A DNA stretch of 33,060 nucleotides, taken from NCBI GenBank assembly GCA_014727835.1, contig WJMT01000011.1, positions 1-33,060 of the forward strand. Reading direction: 5' to 3'. Origin of the DNA: Candidatus Aminicenantota bacterium (lineage in GTDB: Bacteria > Acidobacteriota > Aminicenantia > Aminicenantales > Aminicenantaceae). Shown piece by piece: positions 6,837 through 14,843 of this stretch; the stretch's first letter is position 1, and each line of letters opens with the position of its first letter. The notes below the pieces were generated by a model. It saw only the letters and a list, made by a program, of their open reading frames with translations, had not been told where the DNA came from and searched no databases. The position numbers and the translations under genes are program-made.

Positions 6837-8351
6837 ATGAAAATCAAAAAAATACAATTGTGCATTTGGACTGCTGTTTTGGTCCTGTTTTATTCGGGAT
6901 TGTTTTCTTCATGTCAGACTCAGGAAAAAACCCACAAGAAATTTTATTCACCTGAAGAGATCACGGAATTGGAATCCCGGCTTGCCCTGGAGACCAAAGA
7001 GGAGCCCAAGTCAGGAAAAAAAACATCAGAGGGAACATTTGCGGTGTTTGAAGACCGGGAATCTCAAACCGGGCGAATGATCCATCTGAGTGTAGTGATA
7101 CTTCACGCGGAAGGCCCAGAAGTCAAACCAGACCCTCTGTTTGTTTTTGCAGGCGGGCCTGGCGCTGATGTGACCAAATACAAAGCCGCGTACAGAAATC
7201 ACTGGGTGAGAAAACACAGAGATGTCGTCCTGGTGAGCCAGCGGGGAACCGGAGGCGACAACTGTCTGGACTGCCCTTCAGCCTCCCCCGAAGATGATGT
7301 TCAGTCCTATTTCGAGCCGCTGTTCAGAGCAGAAACGTTTAAAAAGTGTCTGGAAGAACTTCAGAAAGAGTATGACCTGACACAATATTCCACATGCCTT
7401 GCTGCAGACGACACTAATGAAGTCCGGCTGGCACTGGGTTACGGCCAAATCAACATCACCGGAACATCTTACGGCACACGCATGGCGCTCATTTATATGC
7501 GGAGACACCCGGAGACCATCCGTACAGCTATGCTGAACGGAGTGGCTCCTCTGGCTTTCAAAAATCCTCTCTTTCATGCATGGGGCTTTCAAAGAGCCAT
7601 GGACCTTTTGCTTGATGAGTGCTCTGAGGACCCGGAATGCGGTTCGGCTTTTCCAAATCTCCGTGATGAGTTTGATTCGATTTTAACCCGGCTGGAAGAA
7701 AAACCTGCTGAAGTCATGGTCACACACCCCAAGACACATGAGCAGGTCTCCATCCTGCTTTCCAGAGAAGCTTTTGTCGAAGCCATGCGGACCATTATGT
7801 ACAGTAAAAACAGAGAGGTCCCCCTGCTCATTCACGAAGCGTCTAAGGGGAATTACAAACCTTTTGCCCAGGCCGGTCTTTTTTCAGAATGGACCATTCG
7901 GAATCTCCTGGCCACAGGAATGCTGCTGTGTGTGACCTGCGCTGAGGACCTGGACCGGATATCAGAACAAGAGATCATAGAGCTCGCTGAAAACACATAT
8001 ATGGGAAGCGGGCGGGTGCGCCGGCAGAAAGCGGTCTGTGAGTTCTGGCCACGCTCTGAGCTTCCTAAAGATTTTGGAGAACCCGTGAGTGTGGATATCC
8101 CCGCTTTGATCCTTTCCGGCTTTTTGGATCCGGTCACTCCCCCAGACTGGGGAGAAGATGCTGCCAGCCATCTCCCCAACAGTTTGCACATTGTGGTTCC
8201 CGGAGCACACGGAGTCGGCGGCGAGTGTTTGGAACAAATTGAAAAGCAGTTTATGGAGACCGGCTCTGTAGAGGGACTGGATACCTCATGCACAGATACT
8301 TTGGAAGTGGGAGAGTTCAAGTTAAAACATGACAGCGAATTTAAAAAATAA
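6837..8351 (+). CDS. Exported alpha/beta hydrolase, S33 (TAP-like) peptidase lipoprotein
   Basis: The 504-residue protein has a signal peptide ending in the lipobox LFSSC (Cys26), so it is probably a lipoprotein. The alpha/beta hydrolase core shows the oxyanion motif GGPG (106-109), the nucleophile elbow GTSYG (Ser211), the acid in LILSGFLDPVTPP (Asp431) and the base in PGAHGVG (His458). The GGPG motif and the TAP-like C-terminal domain are characteristic of prolyl/tripeptidyl aminopeptidases of family S33. A role in taking up peptides by trimming N-terminal residues is inferred from the family. Several cysteines (143, 146, 171, 187, 365, 368) may form disulfides in the periplasm. Its last 30 bases overlap the convergent DUF5916 gene. 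Confidence 0.88.
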   Translation: MKIKKIQLCIWTAVLVLFYSGLFSSCQTQEKTHKKFYSPEEITELESRLALETKEEPKSGKKTSEGTFAVFEDRESQTGRMIHLSVVILHAEGPEVKPDPLFVFAGGPGADVTKYKAAYRNHWVRKHRDVVLVSQRGTGGDNCLDCPSASPEDDVQSYFEPLFRAETFKKCLEELQKEYDLTQYSTCLAADDTNEVRLALGYGQINITGTSYGTRMALIYMRRHPETIRTAMLNGVAPLAFKNPLFHAWGFQRAMDLLLDECSEDPECGSAFPNLRDEFDSILTRLEEKPAEVMVTHPKTHEQVSILLSREAFVEAMRTIMYSKNREVPLLIHEASKGNYKPFAQAGLFSEWTIRNLLATGMLLCVTCAEDLDRISEQEIIELAENTYMGSGRVRRQKAVCEFWPRSELPKDFGEPVSVDIPALILSGFLDPVTPPDWGEDAASHLPNSLHIVVPGAHGVGGECLEQIEKQFMETGSVEGLDTSCTDTLEVGEFKLKHDSEFKK

Positions 8352-10388
8352 GGTGTGGCCCTGAGTTCCTCTCTCGCCAAATTCACCTGTTCCCTTCTGA
8401 TAAGCAACCTGTATAGAGCCAAAGGGCGGCTGAAACCGGTACACAAAAAGGAGCTGAATGTTTCTTTTATCGATCACTGTGTTGATTTGATAGAAGAGTT
8501 TTAAAAACAGGTCATTGGTGAAATAATTGGTAGCCCGGAGCACATGGATCCAGGTGCTGTCCCCTTCCGGGTCCGGATCAAACAGCACTCTCTCCAACCC
8601 GTAAGAAGCAGAGAATTCCCGGGACAGCTTGAAATTGACATTTCCTTCCAGCAGTTGAAAATCGCGGTCAAAGTTCCGGCCAAAACTGTAAGAAAAAGTG
8701 GCCTGCTGCCATTCTCTGGTGTTGTATCCAAGCTCGACTTCACTCTGCCTATTGCGGAATTCTTTTTCATAGAGCTTGAACTCTTCGTGGTGTTCTAAAC
8801 TGAACGAAAACTTGTTCTTCAAATCAAGAGAGGCTTCCTGATCGATCTTCCAGCTTCGCAGTGTATCGTCCAATCCCCAGTAGATGTTGTAGTTGGAATC
8901 ATACTCAATGCGTTCCAATCCCGCTTTTTTAGGAAAAAATATCTTGCGGATTGCTGAATCCAGCTCCCTCCGGTTGTCATCCCGGACAAATCCAACCCTA
9001 TTGGCATTATCTGCAAAGTTTCTTCCCAAATGAGTGTATCTGAGATGAATATGAAAAGTGGACGAGTCATAGCTGGGGCGAAGAAAAAAAGCGATGTTGT
9101 CCGTGTTGGTCTCACCATAGCTGGCAGCTAGCTGGCCGGTGAACTTGAATGTATCTGAAAAATAAAGGGCCGTGTCCAGCCCTGCGGTCCCCCAGTTCTG
9201 GCCGTTTATCCATTTGTTGGCTGCCGTGAATCCGATGTTGGAGGATTTCATCACATCCTTTTTCAAACGGAATACTGAAAAATTGGCCGAGGGGTCCCCT
9301 GTCTCCTGATTTTTTACGGTTTGTGCTGTGAAGCCCTGGAATTCATAGCCTTTGACTTTGCCGTAGACTTTGGCCCCTCCGTAAATATCGGAAATCCTGC
9401 GCGAATAGAACAGCCGGATGCGCTGCTGGTAAATCTCACTGCCCTCCAGAAAAAAATTTCTTTTCTCCGGAAGATAGGTCTCAAAACGGGTGAGGTTGAT
9501 GACCTCCTGGTCAGCCTCCACAGTGGCGAAATCAGGATTGACAGTCAAATTTCCGGACACTGTTTGGGAGAACGCATACCGGGCGTCCAATCCCACCTCT
9601 GCGGTGATCTTTTCTCCCTCCTGAGCCTTGGAGATGAGATGAGGGATGACCTGGATTTTTTTGGAAGATTTCTTTAGGTCCAAACCTGTGAGGTCACCGA
9701 ATTGGGAGACTTTATAGACTGACTCCAGAGGCCCTGTCCAGAAGCTGAATTCTAACTTCCTGGGAATCCCTCTGCCCAGATTCAAGCCCCATGTTCTTTC
9801 ATCTCCGGGTTCATATTTGATGCTGCTCAGCTCTACAGAAAACTCTGCAGTCCACCCAAAATCAGTTCTCTTTGCCCCTGACTTCCATATCCCGTCCCAG
9901 GTGTTGTCAATGGTCCGCCCGTTTTCTGTGATGCGCCCATCCCATTGAGTCCCCAAAAGATTGGTGCAGACAAAATAACAGGTCCTCATGTCATGGAAGG
10001 TGTCGATCAGCACATAAACAGAGTCGTCTGATCGGAGATCTGCATCCCTTTTGGTCATACGGGCTGCGATTTTCCGGGGTTCAGAGTCATAACAGTAAAA
10101 TCCGAAATAAACAAATCGGTCATCAAAAAGCACCTTGACCACAGTGCGTTCAGATGCAGGGCGTCCTTTTTCTGGTTCAAACTGAATGAAATGGGTGGCC
10201 TCAGGGGTGCTGGTCCAGGCTTTCTCGTCAAGAATCCCGTTGACTCTTATAGCGGCATTGGTCTTCTGAGCTGAAAGCTGTTTGGACGACCACTTAGACT
10301 GGGCCGAAATCACAGGACATACCAGCATGCAGAGAAAAATGAGAAGACACCAAACGTATATAAACTTGCGTTTAATTTTATTGTTCAC
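8322..10388 (-). CDS. Outer-membrane protein: CBM9-like domain plus DUF5916 beta-barrel
   Basis: The 688-residue protein has a signal peptide (about 1-29). A CBM9-like sandwich follows at about 45-215, with the typical opening IRVNGILDEKAW and the motifs DDRFVYFGFYCYD and TEFSVELSSIKY-like strands (here AEFSVELSSIKYEPG). A long C-terminal beta-barrel comes next, containing VNPDFATVEADQEVINLTRFE and PEKRNFFLEGSEIY, both hallmarks of DUF5916. It ends in aromatic FFKFAVMF, an outer-membrane insertion signal. The start is GTG at 10388, overlapping the receiver-gene stop as GTGA, so it is translationally coupled to the two-component system. Function is unknown; relatives are annotated as carbohydrate-binding outer-membrane proteins. 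Confidence 0.88.
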   Translation of the reverse strand: MNNKIKRKFIYVWCLLIFLCMLVCPVISAQSKWSSKQLSAQKTNAAIRVNGILDEKAWTSTPEATHFIQFEPEKGRPASERTVVKVLFDDRFVYFGFYCYDSEPRKIAARMTKRDADLRSDDSVYVLIDTFHDMRTCYFVCTNLLGTQWDGRITENGRTIDNTWDGIWKSGAKRTDFGWTAEFSVELSSIKYEPGDERTWGLNLGRGIPRKLEFSFWTGPLESVYKVSQFGDLTGLDLKKSSKKIQVIPHLISKAQEGEKITAEVGLDARYAFSQTVSGNLTVNPDFATVEADQEVINLTRFETYLPEKRNFFLEGSEIYQQRIRLFYSRRISDIYGGAKVYGKVKGYEFQGFTAQTVKNQETGDPSANFSVFRLKKDVMKSSNIGFTAANKWINGQNWGTAGLDTALYFSDTFKFTGQLAASYGETNTDNIAFFLRPSYDSSTFHIHLRYTHLGRNFADNANRVGFVRDDNRRELDSAIRKIFFPKKAGLERIEYDSNYNIYWGLDDTLRSWKIDQEASLDLKNKFSFSLEHHEEFKLYEKEFRNRQSEVELGYNTREWQQATFSYSFGRNFDRDFQLLEGNVNFKLSREFSASYGLERVLFDPDPEGDSTWIHVLRATNYFTNDLFLKLFYQINTVIDKRNIQLLFVYRFQPPFGSIQVAYQKGTGEFGERGTQGHTLFFKFAVMF

Positions 10389-10750
10389 CGAAGCACTTCA
10401 GTCACAACATTTCTCAACTTTTGCTCTGATATGGGTTTCCTTAAGATCCTCTCTGGCTTTGTTCTTTCCAGCCGTTTGGGATCCAGTGTATCCAAATTGC
10501 CGCTGATATAAATCAGCGGGATGTTTCTTTTTTTCTTGATCTTTTGGGCTGCTTCAATCCCGTCCATCTCGCCTTTCAGCTTAATATCCATAAGAACCAG
10601 GTCAATTGGATTTTCCAATGCTTTCCAAACCGCTTCTTCTCCGGTTCCCGCAATTTCAAATCTATAATTTCCTACAGATAGGAGCTGGGTTTTTATGTCT
10701 AAAGCTGTGATGTACTCATCCTCAACTATGAGGATATTTTTATGGAGCAT
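10385..10750 (-). CDS. Single-domain response regulator (CheY-like receiver)
   Basis: The 121-residue receiver domain has no output domain. The acidic pair is Glu10/Asp11, the phosphorylation site is Asp55 (LVLMDIKLKG), the switch residue is Ser83 (YISG), and the conserved lysine is Lys105 followed by proline. The ATG at 10750 is chosen over an upstream in-frame ATG at 10792 because the domain starts directly with MLHKNILIVEDE. The start overlaps the kinase gene by 11 bases, and its stop overlaps the GTG of the DUF5916 gene. It should be phosphorylated by the adjacent kinase; without an output domain it must act through protein contacts or phosphorelay. Confidence 0.92.
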   Translation of the reverse strand: MLHKNILIVEDEYITALDIKTQLLSVGNYRFEIAGTGEEAVWKALENPIDLVLMDIKLKGEMDGIEAAQKIKKKRNIPLIYISGNLDTLDPKRLERTKPERILRKPISEQKLRNVVTEVLR

Positions 10751-12689
10751 GTTTGGACCCTCTGAATTCGATTTTAAAAGTAGTCCAATCATTCTGCTCT
10801 AAAACAGCTTCTCCTTCAATCTGTTTTGCCAGGTTTTTTATCAGATGCAGTCCCAATGATTCTGTGGTGTCAAAATCAATATGATCCGGAAGCCCCACAC
10901 CGTTATCGCGATAGATGAGCTGAATATTTTTCTCATCCAGCTGTTTGAGCCTGACTTCGATCACTCCCTCTTTCTCCTCCGGAAACGCATGTTTGAGGGA
11001 ATTGGTGAACAATTCATTCACTATAAGGGCCAGGGGGATAGCTTCATCCAGGCTGATCACTGCATTTTCAACATCCAAGCGCAGACCGATGTGGCTTCGG
11101 ATGTTGGATGACCGGTACATAGAATCCAGCACATCCTCCAAATAATCCTTAAGATCGATCCGGGAAAAACTCTCGGAACGGTACAGCTTTTCATAGACTG
11201 TGGCCATCATCCGGATCCGGTTCCTGCTCTGCTGAAACATGTCCAGAATGCGGTCATCTTCGAACTGGCGCGACTGAAGACTCAATAAGCTGGCTACGAT
11301 CTGGAGGCTGTTTTTGACCCGGTGATGGATCTCGCTGAGCAGCATTGTTTTTTCCTGGAGTTCTTTTTTTTTCCGCTGCTGGTTTTTTTTGCGTTCTGTA
11401 ATGTCTGTCAAGGAGCCCACAATAGAAACGGTTTTGCCATCTTTCACAACCGGTGCTTCCCGAACCTCAACCCATATTTTCCGTCCTTTATTCCCGACCA
11501 GTTCCAGTTCATAGGGAGGCTGCCGCTTCCCGGTCTCAATGGCTTTTTGGGTCAGTCCAAATCCTTTTTCATTGATGGGATTATCCGTAGCAAACTCAGT
11601 CCATCTGACCATGGCTTCCTCAGGGCTGCACTGAAGAAATTCGCGGCTCTGAGGACTGAGATAGGTCAATTCATGCTCGACCGTATGGGAGTAGAATAGA
11701 TTTGTGCTGTGCTCCACAATATTGCGCATCTTTTCTTCACTCTGCCTCAGAGCTTCCTCAGTCTGTTTGAGCTCTGAAATATCAGCGACTCCGGCTAGAG
11801 CCCCTGTGTAATGGCCCTGTTGATCCCCCAAAGGAGTGGTGCTCACCAACGCATGAACAGGCTCTCCGTCTTTTTTTTGGAACACAAACTCATGGGCTTC
11901 AAGGATACCTTTTCGGCGCTCTTTGAGCTTGTCTCTGGCGACTTTCACCCATTCATCATCCATGAATTCAAAGAGGTGTTTCCCCTCCATCTCTTGTTGC
12001 GAATACCCCAGCATCTGTGCCATCTTGGGATTGACAAATGTGGTGTAAGCTTCCTCATCCAGCATCCAGATTCCTTCGTTCAATGTCTCTACCAATCGCC
12101 TGAACTTTTCTTCGCTTTTTCCCAGCTTCTCAATCGCACTTTTTTGGCTTTGGGCAGACAGCCACGATACAGTAGCCAGCATGAAAAAGACCAGCATGGC
12201 CGGAACATTGGGTACGGTCTGATGGACAAAAAACAGACTGATGATGGCAGTGACTGCTGAAGAGACCGCAGCAACAACAAAACTGGTCCAGGGCCTTAAC
12301 AAAAAGCTGGCAGCCAGAATGGGGATGACAAAAACCAGAAGACCCCGGCCGTCCACCACCTGTTCCGGTTTGTCCGAAAAACAGGCTACTGCGATCAGCA
12401 CTGTGAGAAAGGAAATGCGGGCCCATTTCCCTGAAATCTTCCAGTTGATCACATAGATGATCCCCACACTGATGAGCGTGATTCCGATACTCAAGCTCAG
12501 TATAGAGATCTGCCCCTTTTCTCCGATCAAACCCAGGGGAGCTGTGATGACAAGCACAACTAAGAGGACCACAGCACTGGCAGCTGCAGCCAAGAGCAGG
12601 ACATTGAGCAGTTTTCTGCGGCGGGCGTCTTCGGCGTCTGTGCTGTTGACGTCAAGAACTTGGGATAGCTTTTTGATCAGCTTATTCAT
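10740..12689 (-). CDS. Membrane sensor histidine kinase with two PAS domains (HisKA_2 type)
   Basis: The 649-residue protein starts with about six membrane helices (about 27-178) without a large periplasmic loop. Two PAS/PAC domains follow (about 190-308 and 318-435). The dimerisation region LLSEIHHRVKNSLQIVASLL (450-469) is of the HisKA_2 type, with the phosphoacceptor in the His455/His456 pair. The HATPase domain shows the N box ALIVNELFTNSLKHA and the G box DNGVGLP. Kinases of this type usually signal to receiver-only regulators or ANTAR/PhyR-like partners, which fits the overlapping receiver gene. The membrane part suggests sensing of a membrane-linked or small-molecule signal; the ligand is unknown. 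Confidence 0.92.
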   Translation of the reverse strand: MNKLIKKLSQVLDVNSTDAEDARRRKLLNVLLLAAAASAVVLLVVLVITAPLGLIGEKGQISILSLSIGITLISVGIIYVINWKISGKWARISFLTVLIAVACFSDKPEQVVDGRGLLVFVIPILAASFLLRPWTSFVVAAVSSAVTAIISLFFVHQTVPNVPAMLVFFMLATVSWLSAQSQKSAIEKLGKSEEKFRRLVETLNEGIWMLDEEAYTTFVNPKMAQMLGYSQQEMEGKHLFEFMDDEWVKVARDKLKERRKGILEAHEFVFQKKDGEPVHALVSTTPLGDQQGHYTGALAGVADISELKQTEEALRQSEEKMRNIVEHSTNLFYSHTVEHELTYLSPQSREFLQCSPEEAMVRWTEFATDNPINEKGFGLTQKAIETGKRQPPYELELVGNKGRKIWVEVREAPVVKDGKTVSIVGSLTDITERKKNQQRKKKELQEKTMLLSEIHHRVKNSLQIVASLLSLQSRQFEDDRILDMFQQSRNRIRMMATVYEKLYRSESFSRIDLKDYLEDVLDSMYRSSNIRSHIGLRLDVENAVISLDEAIPLALIVNELFTNSLKHAFPEEKEGVIEVRLKQLDEKNIQLIYRDNGVGLPDHIDFDTTESLGLHLIKNLAKQIEGEAVLEQNDWTTFKIEFRGSKHAP

Positions 12690-12767
12690 GACGGCTGCCC
12701 TTCAGCTGATTTTTCATGAACAGGACTATTTTACAATATATCCTTGACTGTTGAAACCTTTTTTTAT

Positions 12768-12812
12768 CCCTTTTATCCAGCCTGGCTGTGGCAACCAATT
12801 GATTCTAATATA
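12768..12812 (+). repeat. REP-like element, tandem copy 1 downstream of RAYT
   Basis: This 45-base unit is identical to the one at 12826-12870, giving a tandem duplication with a period of 58 bases. The core is ATCCAGCCTGGCTGTGGCAA, which can pair GCC with GGC around a 7-base loop or CAGC with GCTG around a 3-base loop. Its AT-rich tail points toward the transposase gene. Confidence 0.88.
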
Positions 12813-12825
12813 GTCCTTTTATCCT

Positions 12826-12870
12826 CCCTTTTATCCAGCCTGGCTGTGGCAACCAATTGATTCTAATATA
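12826..12870 (+). repeat. REP-like element, tandem copy 2 downstream of RAYT
   Basis: It is identical over 45 bases to the copy at 12768-12812 and ends one base before the stop codon of the transposase gene on the opposite strand. Exact identity points to a recent duplication or conversion. Confidence 0.88.
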
Positions 12871-12871
12871 A

Positions 12872-13654
12872 TTATAGAGAATAAGTCTTCTTATCTTTGC
12901 TTAGACCACTCATTTCCATAGAAAAAACTATATTGTAAGAATTTAAGCTCTCTTTCAATATAAATTGCCCTCTTGATTCAATGATCTTTCTGTTTTTTGC
13001 TTTTCCTTTCAAATCAGTTCTCACTTTACTTATGAAATTTTCACTTCCAACGGCTATGCTCTCCGTCCAAGAGCTTTTCCTCTTCATATCTTTTGAATCC
13101 AGTTTGGAATTTATCCAATCATTATATATTTCTTTGAAATCTTTCTGCTTTTTTATTTGGACAAGACTCAATAACTTTTCCATATCAATCAATCGATATC
13201 TTTTTCGGTTGCTTTGAATCTCATTATAACCGCTGAAAGGCCAATCTTCAGGATGATTCACTACTCCTGCTCTGACCATATTCAAATCAATATAAACAAG
13301 ACATTCGCGAAGATGCTTTCCGCTTTCCACTGCGGTTGCATGATAATTATCTTCCCAGAATGCTCCGCTCCGATTTTTTCGGAAATTATACTCTTGAGCA
13401 GTCCTGCTCGCGATTAGAAGCATAGATCTCGGAATAATATTCTTCCTGCCATCATTATAAACTAAAAGGTGGACGTGATTGGAAGTCACTGCATAATTCA
13501 AGATTGAAAGGCGATGTCGCTTTTTCGCGCAAAACAACCAGTGGAGCCATCTCTGGCGGTCTTTTGAAAATCTTAGCAAAAAATCTTTGTTATGACATCG
13601 TTGTGTGAGATGCCATACCAATCCGGGGATTAGATAAAGCTTTCCTCGAGACAT
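12872..13654 (-). CDS. REP-associated tyrosine transposase (RAYT, Y1/IS200-like)
   Basis: The 260-residue protein belongs to the Y1/HUH transposase superfamily. The metal-binding HUH motif is visible in NYAVTSNHVHLLVY. The conserved C-terminal helix region contains ECLVYIDLNMVRAGVV and a downstream WPFSGYNEI motif, both typical of RAYTs, and the N-terminal LIPGLVWHLTQRCHNKDFLL is the usual opening. These enzymes nick and transfer single-stranded REP hairpins and are usually single-copy and non-autonomous in the IS sense. A GAGGAGG ribosome site lies 6-7 bases before the ATG. The gene is visibly AT-rich and its codon use differs from its neighbours, consistent with transfer. It looks intact, with a C-terminal extension of about 80 residues. 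Confidence 0.93.
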   Translation of the reverse strand: MSRGKLYLIPGLVWHLTQRCHNKDFLLRFSKDRQRWLHWLFCAKKRHRLSILNYAVTSNHVHLLVYNDGRKNIIPRSMLLIASRTAQEYNFRKNRSGAFWEDNYHATAVESGKHLRECLVYIDLNMVRAGVVNHPEDWPFSGYNEIQSNRKRYRLIDMEKLLSLVQIKKQKDFKEIYNDWINSKLDSKDMKRKSSWTESIAVGSENFISKVRTDLKGKAKNRKIIESRGQFILKESLNSYNIVFSMEMSGLSKDKKTYSL

Positions 13655-13815
13655 GAATTCCCTCCTCTTATTACCTTTTCTTGTCTAATCCTATTCTGTT
13701 CTCATTAAAACGATCATCCTTATCTTTCACATCATTCTCTTATCTTAAATAGACGGTTTAGACATAAAAAATTATCACCTAAGCAGATAAAGCGGAGGAG
13801 ATCTATATCTATTTT

Positions 13816-13854
13816 CTTTAATATCAACAGGTTGCTACAGCCAAGCTGGGAAAT
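13816..13854 (-). repeat. REP-like element upstream of RAYT
   Basis: On the minus strand it reads CCCAGCTTGGCTGTAGCAAC followed by CTGTTGATATTAAAG. The GCT...AGC pair replaces the GCC...GGC pair of the tandem copies, a compensatory change. It lies about 160 bases upstream of the transposase start and about 33 bases past the stop of the redoxin gene. Confidence 0.82.
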
Positions 13855-13886
13855 TTCTGGGAAATTTTGGTTAATACAGAAGAATC

Positions 13887-14618
13887 TTACTTAATGCAGG
13901 AGAGGATTTTTATTAAATATTCTGGGCTGGGACGGTCAAATGTATTTTGGCTTATGTATTTAAACTGGACAATCCTCTCTTCATCAACAATAAAAACAGC
14001 GGGAATGTTTTGATCAGCTTTGCTTCCTCTCCATTCCGTTGTGAATAGCCCAAGTCCTTTGGATATTTTTTTCTGCGAATCCACCAATATGGGAAATGGA
14101 AAGGGGATCTCTCCCTTTTTGTAAGCAAAGTCCATGGGAAAATACTTCTGTGCCATTGTCATTCTTTGCTTTCCTCGATCATCCAAGTCATCTGGATTTT
14201 CTGGATTCTTCCAATTGTCAATGTCATTCAAAAGAACAGAGAATTGTTCAACCCATTCCGAAACTCCTGAAAGATCATAAGGAAGAACAAATAATATCTC
14301 GGTGTTATGCTTTTCTCTGAGTTTTTGCATCTTGTCAAATTCAACAAGCTCCAAGTATTGATAGGGACACACATGACACCAATGGCCTTCAGCAGCCAAA
14401 CCACGGGGAAAGATCAGGATAATGGTTTTTCCTTTAAAGCCAGATAATGTGACCTGTTTGCCCTGATAAGATTCCAGAGAGAAATCCGGCATTGGATTTC
14501 CTACAACAGCAGGGCGAATTTCCTGTGCTGAATACAGAGATAAATTCATAGCCATCATAACCAGAAATAGCAAAATAGGCCCGCTCACAATCATGATTTT
14601 GATATTGTTCTCTCTCAT
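13887..14618 (-). CDS. Membrane-anchored or exported redoxin (AhpC/TSA-like) with CxxC
   Basis: The 243-residue thioredoxin-fold protein has an N-terminal hydrophobic segment (about 7-31) that acts as signal or anchor. The redoxin domain begins with VGNPMPDFSLESYQGKQVTL (39-58). The motif GHWCHVCPYQ supplies Cys81 and Cys84 as a CxxC pair where peroxiredoxins have one peroxidatic cysteine, so thiol-disulfide exchange or peroxidase activity are both possible. The domain ends with IPAVFIVDEERIVQFKY. The ATG at 14618 is preferred over the one at 14624 because AGGAGG (14626-14631) is 7 bases from the former and 1 base from the latter. It is transcribed toward the RAYT region. Confidence 0.82.
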   Translation of the reverse strand: MRENNIKIMIVSGPILLFLVMMAMNLSLYSAQEIRPAVVGNPMPDFSLESYQGKQVTLSGFKGKTIILIFPRGLAAEGHWCHVCPYQYLELVEFDKMQKLREKHNTEILFVLPYDLSGVSEWVEQFSVLLNDIDNWKNPENPDDLDDRGKQRMTMAQKYFPMDFAYKKGEIPFPFPILVDSQKKISKGLGLFTTEWRGSKADQNIPAVFIVDEERIVQFKYISQNTFDRPSPEYLIKILSCIK

Positions 14619-14802
14619 TTTCATTCCTCCTTTATCAAATCACTGTATTCAATATGCGCTGGAGAAAAATAAAAGTCAATAGAGTCTGGATATACAATCA
14701 ACATGGGATTGCTGTATTTTTCTCCCATTTTTTAGAAACATGTTTTTTATGTGAAAAACACCTGTCTAAGCACTTATGTAGGGGGGGGCTATCTGGTTTC
14801 TC

Positions 14803-14843
14803 TTTTAATATCAATAACTTGCTTCAGCCAAGCTGGATAAATC
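14803..14843 (-). repeat. REP-like element at the 3' end of the 434-residue OMP gene
   Basis: On the minus strand it begins at the gene's TGA stop and continues TTTATCCAGCTTGGCTGAAG, then CAAGTTATTGATATTAAAA. The core can form GCTT...AAGC. A run of eight G residues (14781-14788) lies just beyond it. Confidence 0.82.

Larger units (their letters stand above)
12768..13854. mobile_element. RAYT gene with inverted flanking REP-like elements
   Basis: A RAYT transposase gene (12872-13654) is bounded by two plus-oriented REP-like copies on its 3' side and one minus-oriented copy on its 5' side, with the conserved tails pointing inward. This matches how RAYT genes are usually surrounded by the REP sequences they are thought to spread. 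The stretch is clearly more AT-rich than neighbouring genes. No target-site duplication was identified. Confidence 0.7.

Noticed and set aside
7853-8446. Minus-strand frame of 197 codons overlapping the hydrolase and DUF5916 genes.
   Set aside because: It runs antisense to the catalytic region of the hydrolase and shows no domain, so it is treated as spurious.
14781-14788. Run of eight G residues suggesting phase-variable control.
   Set aside because: It lies between genes, beyond the stop of the OMP gene and not in a promoter spacer, so no switching effect can be argued.
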